64,000 nt of DNA from Bradyrhizobium manausense (GCF_018130615.1 NZ_JAFCKB010000002.1:513759-577758); one strand, 5' to 3'. Positions 15,802-24,898 are shown, counted from the first letter of the stretch. Numbers and translations are program-made. The notes: generated from the sequence alone by a model not told the origin.

Positions 15802-17121
15802 TCAGAATCCCGCGACGCTGCCGTGCAGATCGTACTGGTCTGCGCGCTCGATCTTCGCGGTGACGATCTCGCCGACGCGGAGTGGACGGCGGCTCGACAG
15901 GTACACCGCGCCGTCGATCTCCGGCGCATCGGCCTTGGAGCGGCCCTTTGCGACCGTGGGGCCGACCTCGTCGATGATGATCTGCTGGCGCGCGCCGACC
16001 TTGCGCTTCAACCGGCGCGCCGAGATCTTCTGCTGGCGGGCCATCAGGGCGTTGTAGCGCTCCTGCTTGACCTCTTCCGGGACCGGATTTGCGATCGCGT
16101 TGGACGTTGCGCCCGCAACCGGCTCGTATTTGAAGCAGCCGAGCCGATCGATCTCGGCTTCATCGAGCCAGTCGAGCAGATAGGCGAAGTCGGAATCGGT
16201 CTCGCCGGGGAAGCCGACGATGAAGGTCGAGCGCAACGCGAGGTCGGGGCATTCCTCACGCCAGCGCTTGATCCGCGCCAGCGTCTTGTCCTGCGCCGCC
16301 GGGCGCTTCATCGCCTTCAGCACTTCGGGGCTTGCATGCTGGAACGGGATGTCGAGATAGGGCAGCACCTTGCCCTCGTTCATCAGCGCGATGACTTCGT
16401 CGACGTGCGGGTAGGGGTAGACATACTGCAACCGGACCCAGGCGCCGAGTTCGCCGAGCTCGCGCGCGAGATCGAGGAATTTGGCGCGGACCTGGCGATC
16501 CTTCCACGGGCTCTCGGCATATTTGAGATCGACGCCATAGGCCGAGGTGTCTTGCGAGATCACCAGCAATTCCTTGACGCCGGCGCCGACCAGTCGCTCG
16601 GCCTCGCGCAGCACGTCGTCGGCCGGACGCGAGACAAGATCGCCGCGCAGCTTCGGGATGATGCAGAAGGTGCAGCGGTTGTTGCAGCCTTCGGAGATCT
16701 TCAAGTACGCGTAGTGCCGCGGCGTCAGCTTGATGCCCTGCGGCGGCACCAGGTCGAGATGCGGATTATGCGCCGGCGGCAGCGCGCGATGTACGGCATC
16801 GAGCACGCTCTCGTATTGCTGCGGGCCGGTGATCGAGAGCACGCCGGGATAGGCCTGTTCGATCGCTTCCGGCTCCGCGCCCATGCAGCCGGTCACGATC
16901 ACCTTGCCGTTCTCGGCCATGGCCTCGCCGATCGCCGACAGCGATTCCTGCTTGGCGCTGTCGAGGAAGCCGCAGGTGTTGACGATGACGATGTCGGCCC
17001 CGTCATGCTTGCGGGCGAGCTCATAGCCCTCCGCCCGCAGGCGCGTGATAATGCGCTCGGAATCCACCAATGCCTTGGGGCAACCGAGTGATGTGAATGA
17101 AATACGCGGCGCTCTTTCCAT
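15802..17121 (-). CDS. rimO: Ribosomal protein S12 methylthiotransferase RimO
   Basis: 439 aa radical-SAM enzyme that adds a methylthio group to Asp of ribosomal protein S12. Domains in order: N-terminal UPF0004 with [30 protein letters not shown] and VTGCMGAEP (three Fe-S cysteines); radical-SAM core with the CxxxCxxC motif in [18 protein letters not shown]-terminal TRAM domain ([19 protein letters not shown]). LGCPKA and the S12-type C-terminus separate it from MiaB. The start was placed at 17121; an in-frame ATG at 17142 is possible, and neither has a clear Shine-Dalgarno. Converges on the unknown gene at 14772. Confidence 0.93.
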   Translation of the reverse strand: MERAPRISFTSLGCPKALVDSERIITRLRAEGYELARKHDGADIVIVNTCGFLDSAKQESLSAIGEAMAENGKVIVTGCMGAEPEAIEQAYPGVLSITGPQQYESVLDAVHRALPPAHNPHLDLVPPQGIKLTPRHYAYLKISEGCNNRCTFCIIPKLRGDLVSRPADDVLREAERLVGAGVKELLVISQDTSAYGVDLKYAESPWKDRQVRAKFLDLARELGELGAWVRLQYVYPYPHVDEVIALMNEGKVLPYLDIPFQHASPEVLKAMKRPAAQDKTLARIKRWREECPDLALRSTFIVGFPGETDSDFAYLLDWLDEAEIDRLGCFKYEPVAGATSNAIANPVPEEVKQERYNALMARQQKISARRLKRKVGARQQIIIDEVGPTVAKGRSKADAPEIDGAVYLSSRRPLRVGEIVTAKIERADQYDLHGSVAGF

Positions 17122-17367
17122 GTAATCGCCTGGAGCCTGCATCTGAATTGTCTGGATGGCGATCCAACTAATTGATCCGATGGAAAAATTCAACCACTAC
17201 CCATGTTCCGGCGACGATAAAGTGGGCTCGTCGCAGCTCCTACCTTGGTCCCATTTACCGGGTTCCAATTCCTGCTCTGAATGCGAACCCGTCGTTTCCG
17301 ACCGTCCGCGCTGTTCTTGAGCCTAGCGCGCCGGGACCGGACGTGAACCATTTTTGGGAGGCGGTCT

Positions 17368-17811
17368 GTGGCAGCGCGTTCCATGGTTATTGTGGCGGCG
17401 TACGCGATCTTCCTCGTGGAGCCTGATGTCGTTGCGGCGCAATCGGACGAGTTCAAGCTTGTGACTCCGCCGCTCAGCATATTCAGGGAGATTATGCGGC
17501 CCCCTGCAGCCACCTTGCCGGTGCCGGCGGGATATACGAGGGATGACATTCTGCACGGCGACCGTGTGTTTCACGGAGAGGCCGCGAACGGGCAGTGCAG
17601 CGTCTGTCACGGCGTGGATGGCAAGGGAACGCCAAATGGCAACGACCTGACTGCCGGGATGTTCGTTTGGAGCGACGGCAGTGTCAGAGAGCTGAAGCGT
17701 ACGATATTGCATAACATGGCCGTGGCCCCGGGAATGGATGGCGACCTGAAGCCAGAGGATGTTGATGCAGTAGCAGCCTATGTCTGGGCCATCAGCCATC
17801 AGCCCGAGTGA
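17368..17811 (+). CDS. Mono-heme cytochrome c
   Basis: 147 aa with an N-terminal signal segment (MVIVAAYAIFLV). The heme motif is CSVCH (C77, C80, H81), in the context GDRVFHGEAANGQ...GVDGKGTPNGNDL, with a downstream Met (DLTAGMF or AVAPGMDGDL) as likely sixth ligand and a C-terminal helix EDVDAVAAYVWAI. This is a class I c-type cytochrome, exported and heme-loaded in the periplasm. It starts at a GTG with GGGAGG 6 nt upstream. Electron partner unknown; the neighbouring nas genes are cytoplasmic and probably unrelated. Confidence 0.82.
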   Translation: MAARSMVIVAAYAIFLVEPDVVAAQSDEFKLVTPPLSIFREIMRPPAATLPVPAGYTRDDILHGDRVFHGEAANGQCSVCHGVDGKGTPNGNDLTAGMFVWSDGSVRELKRTILHNMAVAPGMDGDLKPEDVDAVAAYVWAISHQPE

Positions 17812-17842
17812 AGCTTCGCCGCATCATTTTGCTTCACGGCGA

Positions 17843-18058
17843 ATGGACCTCAACCTGTGCCCGGCAGAGCTACGTGATCCGCTCCGTGCTGCTGTTCGAT
17901 ATCTCTTCGCATCCGAAAGCCGACATCTTGTCTTGATGCGACGCGCCCTGACGACGGCCGCCTCGGGCGGCATGTTTGCTGGGGATGGATGGCTCAAAGA
18001 TTTGTCGGCTCAGGCGCAGCCGAGCGACACGAAGCTGACCGTGGGCGCAGCCGTCTGA
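17843..18058 (+). pseudogene. Possible remnant of a nitrate-binding protein (NrtA-like) N-terminus
   Basis: 71 codons after ATG 17843, ending prematurely. The segment RAAVRYLFASESRH, then an Arg-Arg followed by a hydrophobic Ala/Gly stretch (MRRALTTAASGGMFAGDGWL), then LSAQAQPSDTKLTVGA resembles the start of Tat-exported NrtA proteins (xVMRxLF...RRxFL...A...LKVGF). After about 70 residues the frame stops, and the binding domain is missing. It sits next to nasT-nasS, where nrtABC would be expected. The match is loose, so this could be a chance frame. Confidence 0.35.
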
Positions 18059-18173
18059 TCCATATCTGATCTGCCTGATTGACTGGCCTCGGCTAGTCCC
18101 AATTGCCCACAATTACAACCCTTTGCAGGACGTTCCGGCGTGCTATGGATGAATCACCTGCCATGAGTGAGCT

Positions 18174-18764
18174 ATGAGCGCCGAACAGTCGCCCAAAATC
18201 GTGATCGTTGACGAAAGCCCGATCCGGGCCGCGATCCTCGAGGAGGGGTTGCGGGAGGCCGGATTTACGCAGGTCGTCCATATCCGCGAGATGCAAAGCC
18301 TGCTGGCCCGTATTTATGCGGTGGACCCCGACATCATCCTGATCGATCTGGAAAACCCCAGCCGCGACGTGCTGGAGGCGATGTTCCAGGTCAGCCGCGC
18401 CGTGAAGCGACCGATCGCCATGTTCGTCGATCAGAGCGATTCAGCCTCGATCCAGGCCTCGGTCGAAGCGGGGGTGTCCGCGTACATCGTTGACGGGCTG
18501 AAAAAGGAGCGCATCAAGCCGATCCTCGACCTCTGCGTGTCCCGCTTCAACGCCTTCGCCAAGCTCCAGGAGGAGCTGGAGCGAACCAAGTCGCAGCTCG
18601 AGGATCGCAAGATCATCGAGAAGGCCAAGGGTATCCTGATGAAGGTCAAGGGCCTTACAGAGGACGAGGCCTATGTGCTGCTGCGCTCCACAGCCATGCG
18701 CGAGAAGAAGAAAATCGGCGAGATCGCTCAATCGATCATCACCGCGTCGGAGATGCTGAAATGA
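18174..18764 (+). CDS. nasT: ANTAR-domain antiterminator NasT
   Basis: 196 aa. N-terminal receiver-like domain (KIVIVDESPIRAAILEEGL, PDIILIDLENPSRDVLE), a linker coiled coil (LQEELERTKSQLEDRKII), then an ANTAR RNA-binding domain (IEKAKGILMKVKGLTEDEAY, REKKKIGEIAQSII). NasT binds paired hairpins in the leader of nitrate/nitrite assimilation mRNA and prevents termination; without nitrate it is held by NasS. The gene overlaps nasS by 4 nt, the arrangement known in Paracoccus, Azotobacter and Bradyrhizobium. The likely target leader lies just downstream, at about 20096-20272. Confidence 0.92.
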   Translation: MSAEQSPKIVIVDESPIRAAILEEGLREAGFTQVVHIREMQSLLARIYAVDPDIILIDLENPSRDVLEAMFQVSRAVKRPIAMFVDQSDSASIQASVEAGVSAYIVDGLKKERIKPILDLCVSRFNAFAKLQEELERTKSQLEDRKIIEKAKGILMKVKGLTEDEAYVLLRSTAMREKKKIGEIAQSIITASEMLK

Positions 18765-19924
18765 ACGCGACCCTCCGCATCGGGTTCATCCCGCTGGTCG
18801 ATGCCGCCGCCCTGATCGTCGCCGTCGACAAGGGATTTGCCGCGGCCGAAGGGCTCGAGGTCGAGCTGGTGCGCGAAGTCTCGTGGTCCAACGTCCGCGA
18901 CAAGCTGAACATCGGGCTGTTCGATGCCGCGCATCTGCTCGCGCCGGTTGCGATCGCATCCTCGCTCGGGCTCGGCCACGTCAAGGTGCCGATCGCAGCC
19001 CCCTTCAATCTCGGCATCAACGGCAACGCAATCACGGTCTCGCCGGCGCTGCATGCCGCGCTGATGGAGGAGATCGACGGAGACCGCTTCGATCCGCTGG
19101 TCACGGCAAAGGCACTCGCGAAGGTCGTGGCCAAGCGGCGCAAGGCGGGCGCCGATCCGCTGACCTTCGGCATGACGTTCCCATTCTCGACCCACAATTA
19201 CCAATTGCGATTCTGGATGGCGGCGGCCGGTGTCGATCCCGACGAGGACGTGCGTCTGGTGGTGCTGCCGCCGCCCTACATGGTGGACAGCCTCGCCAAT
19301 GGCCATGTCGATGCTTTCTGCGTCGGCGCGCCCTGGAATTCGGTCGCGGTCGATCTCGGCATCGGCCACATCCTGCACTTCGTCTCCGACATCCTGGTGC
19401 GCGCGGCGGAGAAGGTGCTGGCGGTCCGGCAGGTCTGGGCCGACAAGCACCCCGACGTTGTCGCGGCGCTGGTGCGTGCGGCCGTGAAGGGCGCCCAGTT
19501 CATCGAGAGCCCGGAGAACCTGACTGAGGCGGCGCAGATCCTGGCACAGCCCGAGCGGATTGGTGTCGATGCCGAGGTGATCCAGCGCTCGCTGACCGGG
19601 CGCCTGAAGATCTCGCCCGAGGGCGCGGTGCGCGAGAGCGGCCGTTATCTCCTGGTCGGACGCGAAGGGGCAGGGCGTCCGGACCCGGTCCAGGCTGCCT
19701 GGCTCTATGCGCAGATGGTGCGCTGGGGGCAGACCGCACTGAGCGCTGAAGCACTCAAGACCGCCATGGCCGTATTCCGGGCGGACCTTTACGATGCCGC
19801 CCTCGGGCGCAGTGGAGACGACCAGACCAGCGCCCCATTCGGCGCCTTTGCGGGACCGGCTTTTGATCCCCGGGATCTCGGTGGCTATCTCGCCTCGTTC
19901 GAGGTGGGACGGAGCGCTCTTTAG
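18761..19924 (+). CDS. nasS: Nitrate/nitrite sensor NasS (NrtA-like)
   Basis: 387 aa, related to the NrtA/CmpA periplasmic nitrate- and bicarbonate-binding proteins (LRIGFIPLVDAAALIVAVDK, VRDKLNIGLFDAAHLLAPVA, FNLGINGNAITVSPALHA, DAFCVGAPWNSVAVD). It lacks any signal peptide, so it stays in the cytoplasm, as expected for NasS. NasS binds NasT in the absence of nitrate or nitrite and releases it when ligand binds. The ATG at 18761 overlaps the nasT stop (ATGA). It ends 348 bp before the transporter gene. Confidence 0.92.
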   Translation: MNATLRIGFIPLVDAAALIVAVDKGFAAAEGLEVELVREVSWSNVRDKLNIGLFDAAHLLAPVAIASSLGLGHVKVPIAAPFNLGINGNAITVSPALHAALMEEIDGDRFDPLVTAKALAKVVAKRRKAGADPLTFGMTFPFSTHNYQLRFWMAAAGVDPDEDVRLVVLPPPYMVDSLANGHVDAFCVGAPWNSVAVDLGIGHILHFVSDILVRAAEKVLAVRQVWADKHPDVVAALVRAAVKGAQFIESPENLTEAAQILAQPERIGVDAEVIQRSLTGRLKISPEGAVRESGRYLLVGREGAGRPDPVQAAWLYAQMVRWGQTALSAEALKTAMAVFRADLYDAALGRSGDDQTSAPFGAFAGPAFDPRDLGGYLASFEVGRSAL

Positions 19925-20069
19925 CGCCTGCCTAAAAAATAGCCATTCTGATTCGAAGCTCAAGTTTTGGGCCGTTGCTGCCCGAAGCAGCATGAACCTC
20001 AATCCACTTCATGCGCTGCACCTAAATCTAAGTCGCTGATTTCAGGTGATTTTGCAGTTTTTGCTGCGT

Positions 20070-20085
20070 TGGCACACTCCTTGAA
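20070..20085 (+). promoter_or_regulatory. Sigma54 (RpoN) promoter for the nitrite assimilation genes
   Basis: TGGCAC-ACTCC-TTGAA, against the consensus TGGCAC-N5-TTGCA. The GG and the downstream dinucleotide have the required 10-bp spacing; only GC is replaced by GA. It is placed before fnt-nirA, where RpoN/NtrC control of nitrogen assimilation is expected. No clean NtrC site was recognised upstream. Confidence 0.7.
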
Positions 20086-20098
20086 TAGAGAGAACCCA

Positions 20099-20124
20099 AG
20101 CCGCCGGCGTGGGCGCTGGCGGCT
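20099..20124 (+). promoter_or_regulatory. Leader hairpin, candidate NasT target
   Basis: An 11-bp stem, AGCCGCCGGCG with CGCTGGCGGCT (one G-U), loop TGGG, beginning about 3 nt after the predicted transcription start of the nitrite operon. Its position suits an ANTAR-type antitermination leader, although the loop is four bases rather than the six typical of ANTAR targets. Confidence 0.45.
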
Positions 20125-20272
20125 CCAAGTCCATGGTGGATTTCCGCAGCAACGAGGCTGATCGGATCGCCCAGGGTTCCGGCCAAGGCGCATGCCTGCC
20201 GCCGGCTCCCAGCGATCAACGTCCGTTCAACCCGTTGACGCCGCCTCTCGCGCGGCAAGCTGGAGCTTCGAT

Positions 20273-21103
20273 ATGGATTACGCGAAACCCTCTGATGTTG
20301 TGGCCTCGATGGTCGATGCCAGCCTGAAGAAGCTGGCGCTCGCCCCGCGCGACATCATGATCCGCGGCGCAATTTCCGGCGCACTTCTGGGTGCGGCCAC
20401 GACGCTCGCCCTGACCGGCGCGGTGACGACGGGGCAGCCCATCGTCGGCGCGCTGATCTTTCCGGTCAGCCTCGTGATGATCGTGCTCCTCGGTCTCGAG
20501 CTCGTCACCGGAAGCTTCGCCATCGTGCCGCTGGCCCGCCTCGAGGGCAAGGCGAGCTGGAATGCGGTCATCGCCAACTGGTCCTGGGTCTTCGTCGCCA
20601 ACCTGGTCGGCAGCATCGCTGTCGGTGCACTGATCGCGATCTCGCTCACCAACATGGGCAAGCTCGAAGTCGCCGGCGTCGCCGCGCGCATCGTCGCGGT
20701 TGCCGAGGCCAAGACGATCGGCAACGCCGCGATCGGTACGGCCGGCATGGTCTCCGTCTTCGTCAAGGCGATGCTCTGCAACTGGCTGGTCTGCCTCGGC
20801 GTCGTCATGGCGATGACCTCGACCTCCACGGTCGGCAAGATCACGGCGACCTGGCTGCCGATCTTCCTGTTCTTCGCGCTCGGTTACGAGCATGCCGTCG
20901 TCAATATGTTCGTGATCCCGACCGGCATGATGCTCGGCGCCAAGGTCAGCGTCTCCGATTGGTGGCTGTGGAATCAGATCCCCGTGACGCTCGGCAATCT
21001 CGTCGGTGGCTTCGTCTTCACCGGCCTCGCACTCTACACGACGTACAAGCCCGCCAAGCCCTCGGCCGACATGGCGCAGGTTGCGGTCCAGCCAGCAGAG
21101 TAG
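20273..21103 (+). CDS. Formate/nitrite transporter family protein
   Basis: 276 aa, six hydrophobic segments in the FNT (FocA/NirC) pattern. The membrane motif GALIFPVSLVMIVLLGLELVTG is followed by NWSWVFVANLVGSIAVGALI and NWLVCLGVVMAM, then LPIFLFFALGYEHAVVNMF, in which YEHAVVNM is a family hallmark. Given nirA 14 bp downstream, nitrite uptake into the cytoplasm is the most likely role. The ATG at 20273 has GGAG about 8 nt upstream; an upstream ATG at 20192 would add an unlikely extension. Confidence 0.9.
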   Translation: MDYAKPSDVVASMVDASLKKLALAPRDIMIRGAISGALLGAATTLALTGAVTTGQPIVGALIFPVSLVMIVLLGLELVTGSFAIVPLARLEGKASWNAVIANWSWVFVANLVGSIAVGALIAISLTNMGKLEVAGVAARIVAVAEAKTIGNAAIGTAGMVSVFVKAMLCNWLVCLGVVMAMTSTSTVGKITATWLPIFLFFALGYEHAVVNMFVIPTGMMLGAKVSVSDWWLWNQIPVTLGNLVGGFVFTGLALYTTYKPAKPSADMAQVAVQPAE

Positions 21104-21116
21104 GTCCATTCAGTCC

Positions 21117-22919
21117 ATGAAACTCGATACAGCACCCACGGCCGACTTCTCCGACGAGCAGAAGCGCTATCTCGAAGGTTTCATGTCCGGCATGCAGGTC
21201 GGACGTGTCGGGCGCGCTTTCGCAGCAGGTGGCGCGCCTGCCGGCGGAGGCAGCGCGCCGTCCGAGCCGACCGGTCCCGACGCAGCGGCGATCAAGGCGC
21301 AGGACAAGCTCACGGCGGCGGGCAAGAAGCTCACCGACCAGGAGAAGTTCAAGCGTGAGATGCATCCGTTCGATTCGTACGAACGGTTGAAGGACCAGGC
21401 GCGCAACAACGCCAATCCGACGCCGGCGGACAATTTCCGCTGGCGCTATTACGGCATCTTCTGGGTGGCGCCGGCGCAGACCTCCTACATGGCGCGTTTG
21501 CGCATTCCCAACGGCATCCTGAAGCATTGGCAGATGTCGGGCCTCGCGGACATCGCCGAAAGCTGTGGCGGCGGCTACACCCATGTGACCACGCGCGCCA
21601 ACTTCCAGATCCGCGAGATCGAGCCGAAGAACGCCGTGGCGCTGATCGAGGGCGTCCAGGACATCGGCCTGTGCTCGCGCGGCGCCGGCGCCGACAACAT
21701 CCGCAACGTCACGGGCACGCCGACCGCGGGCATCGATCCGCAGGAGCTGCTCGACACGCGCCCCTATGCGCGTGAATGGCACTACCACATCCTCAACGAC
21801 CGCTCGTTGTTCGGCCTGCCGCGCAAGTTCAACGTCGCCTTCGACGGCGCCGGCAAGATCGCGGCGCTGGAGGAGACCAACGACATCGCCTTCACCGCGG
21901 TCGAGGTGAAGGACGGCCATGGCGTCGAGCCCGGGGTCTGGTTCAAGCTCGGCCTCGGTGGCATCACCGGTCACAAGGATTTTGCGAAATACTCCGGCAT
22001 CGTCGTTCGCCCGGAGGACGCGACCGCCGTCGCCGATGCCATCGTGCGCGTCTTCATCGAGCACGGCGACCGTACCAACCGCACCAAGGCGCGGCTGAAA
22101 TACGTGCTCGACAACATGGGGCACGACGGCTTCCTCAAGCTGGTCGAGGAGCGCCTCAAGAAGCCGTTCTCGCGCGTGCCGGCCGAAGCGCTGCTGCCGC
22201 GTCCCTTGTCCGATCGCATGGCTCATGTCGGCGTGCACAAGCAGAAACAGGCCGGCCTCAACTGGGTCGGCGTGGCGCTGCCGGTCGGCAAGCTCACTTG
22301 CGAGCAGATGCGCGGTGTCGCCAAGATCGCGCAGGATCTGGGCGACGGCGATATCCGCCTGACGGTCTGGCAGAACCTGCTGATCTCTGGTGTGCGTGAC
22401 GAGAACGTCGCGCTCGCCACCGCTGCGGTCGAGAAGCTTGGCCTGGCAACGCAGGTTTCGAACGTCCGCGCCGGCCTGATCGCCTGCACCGGTAACGCCG
22501 GGTGCAAGTTCGCGGCCTCCGACACCAAGCGCCATGCTGCCGCGATCGGCGACTGGTGCGACGAGCGCGTCAATCTCGATACGCCGCTCAACATCCATCT
22601 GACCGGCTGCCATCACTCCTGCGCCCAGCACTACATCTCAGACATCGGGCTGATCGCGGCCAAGGTGCCGGGTGCGAGCGAGGACGACCAGGTGGAGGGC
22701 TATCATCTCTTCACCGGCGGCGGGTTCGGTCCCGATGCCGATATCGGGCAGGAGGTGTTCCACGACGTGAAGGCAGAGGATGTGCCGAAGACGGTCGAGG
22801 GCCTGCTCAAGGCCTATCTCGCCAACCGCACCTCGCCCGAAGAGACGTTCCTGACCTTCTCCCGTCGCCATGACGGTGAAGCCCTGCGCAAACTCGCCGA
22901 AGCGGAAGTAGCAGCATGA
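21117..22919 (+). CDS. nirA: Assimilatory nitrite reductase NirA (siroheme, 4Fe-4S)
   Basis: 600 aa. It reduces nitrite to ammonium with six electrons. Siroheme/4Fe-4S ligands are visible as C457-x5-C463 (CTGNAGCKF) and C498-x3-C502 (GCHHSC). Two ferredoxin-like half domains are recognised by LRIPNGILKHWQMSGLADIA, GYTHVTTRANFQIREI and GLNWVGVALPVGKL. NirA-type rather than sulfite reductase is supported by the nas context. Residues 15-26 (QKRYLEGFMSGM) resemble the N-terminal helix of the reductase encoded next, which may be a docking element. It overlaps that gene by 4 nt. Confidence 0.9.
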   Translation: MKLDTAPTADFSDEQKRYLEGFMSGMQVGRVGRAFAAGGAPAGGGSAPSEPTGPDAAAIKAQDKLTAAGKKLTDQEKFKREMHPFDSYERLKDQARNNANPTPADNFRWRYYGIFWVAPAQTSYMARLRIPNGILKHWQMSGLADIAESCGGGYTHVTTRANFQIREIEPKNAVALIEGVQDIGLCSRGAGADNIRNVTGTPTAGIDPQELLDTRPYAREWHYHILNDRSLFGLPRKFNVAFDGAGKIAALEETNDIAFTAVEVKDGHGVEPGVWFKLGLGGITGHKDFAKYSGIVVRPEDATAVADAIVRVFIEHGDRTNRTKARLKYVLDNMGHDGFLKLVEERLKKPFSRVPAEALLPRPLSDRMAHVGVHKQKQAGLNWVGVALPVGKLTCEQMRGVAKIAQDLGDGDIRLTVWQNLLISGVRDENVALATAAVEKLGLATQVSNVRAGLIACTGNAGCKFAASDTKRHAAAIGDWCDERVNLDTPLNIHLTGCHHSCAQHYISDIGLIAAKVPGASEDDQVEGYHLFTGGGFGPDADIGQEVFHDVKAEDVPKTVEGLLKAYLANRTSPEETFLTFSRRHDGEALRKLAEAEVAA

Positions 22920-24532
22920 CCCAGATGACCGTGCCTCCCAAGATCGAGATCATTCCGGCCAATGCTCCGTTCACCGAAGGCCAGCGTCTCTGGCTGAACG
23001 GGTTTCTCGTCGGCATGTTCGGTCTCGACGGCTCGACGGCGCTGTCGCCGGCTGAGAACGGTGCGGTGCTGGCGCCGCAGGGGGACAGCGACGACGGAGA
23101 GGCCCCTTGGCACGATCCGGCGATGCCGATCGCCGATCGCATGAAGCTAGCGGAAGGGCGTCCGCTCCGCCGCCGCATGATGGCGGCGATGGCGCAGCAG
23201 GATTGCGGCCAGTGCGGCTACAATTGCGCCGACTATTCCGACTCGATCGCGAACAAGAGCGAAGCGCGCCTCAACCTCTGCGCCCCCGGCGGCAAGGAGA
23301 CGGCGCGGATGCTCAAGCAGCTCTTCGAGGAGATCGACAAGGCGCCGGCTGCGGAGCCGGCCGGCGCCGCCGCCGCGCCCGCTGCAAGTGCGCCGGCTGT
23401 GCCGGAAGTGAAGGCCGAGCTCGGCCGTGCCCGCGAAAATCCGGCTGAGGCGACCTTCCTGTCGCGACGCCTGCTCAACAAGGGCGGGTCGGAGAAAGAG
23501 ACCTATCACGTCGAGTTCGATCTCTCCGACAGCAAGCTCGACTACGTCGTCGGCGACAGCTTTGGCGTGTTCGCACGCAACGACCTCGGCCTCGTCGACC
23601 AGATCATCGCGCTGCTCGGCGCCTCCCATACCACCAAGATCAACAGCAAGACGCTGCGCGAGGCGCTGGTCGAGGACGTCTCGCTGTCGCCGGCGCCCGA
23701 CAAGCTGTTCGAGCTGCTCTCCTTCATCACCGGCGGCGCCCAGCGCGAAAAGGCGAGGGCGCTGGCGCAGGGCGAGGATCCCGATGGCGATGCCGCAACG
23801 CTCGATGTGATGGCCGCGCTGCAGAAGTTTTCGGGCACGCGGCCGCATCCCGAGGCCTTCGTCGAAGCGCTGGAGCCGCTGCAGCCGCGGCTTTACTCGA
23901 TCTCCTCGTCGCACAATGCGACGCCCGGCAAGCTGTCGCTCACGGTCGACTCCGTGCGCTACGTCATCGGCAAGCGCAAGCGGCTCGGGGTCGCCTCGAC
24001 CTTCCTCGGCGAGCGCATCAACGAGGGCGACAAGCTCAAGGTTTACGTGCAGAAGGCACACGGCTTCGGCCTGCCGCAGGATCCGAAGACGCCCGTGATC
24101 ATGATCGGCCCCGGCACCGGCGTCGCGCCGTTCCGCGCCTTCCTGCTCGACCGCAAGGCGACCGGCGCGCAAGGCAAGAACTGGCTGTTCTTCGGCCACC
24201 AGCGCAGCGATTGCGACTTCTTCTATCGCGACGAGCTCAACGCGATGAAGACCTCGGGGCTTCTGACGCGTCTGTCGCTCGCCTGGTCGCGTGACGGCGA
24301 GAAGAAGTTCTACGTGCAGGACCGCATGCGCGAGCTCGGCCGCGAGGTCTGGACGTGGCTCGCCGAGGGCGCGCATCTCTACATCTGCGGCGATGCCAAG
24401 CGCATGGCCAAGGACGTCGAGCGCGCGCTGGTCGACATCGTCGCCCAGTTCGGTGCGCGCTCGACCGACGAGGCCGTCAGCTTTGTCGCCGATCTCAAGA
24501 AGAAGGGACGATTCCAGGCGGACGTGTACTGA
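22916..24532 (+). CDS. Flavoprotein reductase with own 4Fe-4S domain, electron donor to NirA
   Basis: 538 aa. N-terminal helix (GQRLWLNGFLVGM, residues 22-34), then a PF04060-type Fe-S domain with C97, C100, C104 and C122 (DCGQCGYNC ... LCAPGG), an Ala-rich linker, then a CysJ-like FAD/NADPH module: FAD site RLYSISSSHN, connecting domain, and NADPH site MIGPGTGVAPFRAFL with YICGDAKRMAKDVERAL. The flavodoxin domain of CysJ is absent and replaced by the Fe-S domain. The 4-nt overlap with nirA indicates that it supplies NADPH-derived electrons to NirA in place of ferredoxin. Often annotated as sulfite reductase alpha subunit. Confidence 0.85.
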   Translation: MTQMTVPPKIEIIPANAPFTEGQRLWLNGFLVGMFGLDGSTALSPAENGAVLAPQGDSDDGEAPWHDPAMPIADRMKLAEGRPLRRRMMAAMAQQDCGQCGYNCADYSDSIANKSEARLNLCAPGGKETARMLKQLFEEIDKAPAAEPAGAAAAPAASAPAVPEVKAELGRARENPAEATFLSRRLLNKGGSEKETYHVEFDLSDSKLDYVVGDSFGVFARNDLGLVDQIIALLGASHTTKINSKTLREALVEDVSLSPAPDKLFELLSFITGGAQREKARALAQGEDPDGDAATLDVMAALQKFSGTRPHPEAFVEALEPLQPRLYSISSSHNATPGKLSLTVDSVRYVIGKRKRLGVASTFLGERINEGDKLKVYVQKAHGFGLPQDPKTPVIMIGPGTGVAPFRAFLLDRKATGAQGKNWLFFGHQRSDCDFFYRDELNAMKTSGLLTRLSLAWSRDGEKKFYVQDRMRELGREVWTWLAEGAHLYICGDAKRMAKDVERALVDIVAQFGARSTDEAVSFVADLKKKGRFQADVY

Positions 24533-24743
24533 CCCTTGCTCGGGCTGTCATTCCAGTGTCATCCGAGCCGGTTCCATCTGGCTCGGAATTTAACGAATAA
24601 GATTCTCTGAACCCGGGCCTCGGAAGAATTTGTGCCTGCGAGGCGCGGTCTTGAGAGAAGCGCATCGCTATTTCCGCGGCCGTCTTGTCCGCCACCCAGG
24701 TCGATCCCTCATAATCCCGCACATGGGGCGTTGGAGATCGACC

Positions 24744-24896
24744 ATGCGCGAACTATCGGCGGAAGCCAGGCTGCACTTCTACGCGCGCTCGCTCTCGCGT
24801 CGGACGGTGGCGAACGCCCATCACATCGGGCTCTACAGCGCTTTCGCCGTCATCGCAGCGATCGTGTTCGGCACGCTGTCGGTGCACCCGTTCTAG
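24744..24896 (+). CDS. Small membrane protein, 50 aa
   Basis: Charged N-terminus (MRELSAEARLHFYARSLSRR) followed by one transmembrane helix (GLYSAFAVIAAIVFGTLSV). Shine-Dalgarno GGAG lies 8 nt before the ATG. It follows the nitrite reductase flavoprotein by 210 bp and precedes a convergent repeat element. No family recognised. Confidence 0.6.
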   Translation: MRELSAEARLHFYARSLSRRTVANAHHIGLYSAFAVIAAIVFGTLSVHPF

Positions 24897-24898
24897 GT

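Larger units (their letters stand above)
19925..20272 (+). other. Non-coding interval between nasS and the nitrite transporter
   Basis: No gene is seen. The interval holds a sigma54-type promoter (20070-20085) and a transcribed leader of about 175 nt. The first leader hairpin is at 20099-20124, and weaker pairings further on include TGATCG/CGATCA and CCGGC/GCCGG around 20140-20215. No clear T-tract terminator is visible. Confidence 0.6.

Noticed and set aside
18728-20002. 424-codon minus-strand frame
   Set aside because: It is the antisense of nasS; nasS has clear family motifs and codon use, this frame has none.
21018-22631. 537-codon minus-strand frame
   Set aside because: Antisense of nirA, Arg/His/Asp-rich composition typical of high-GC shadows.
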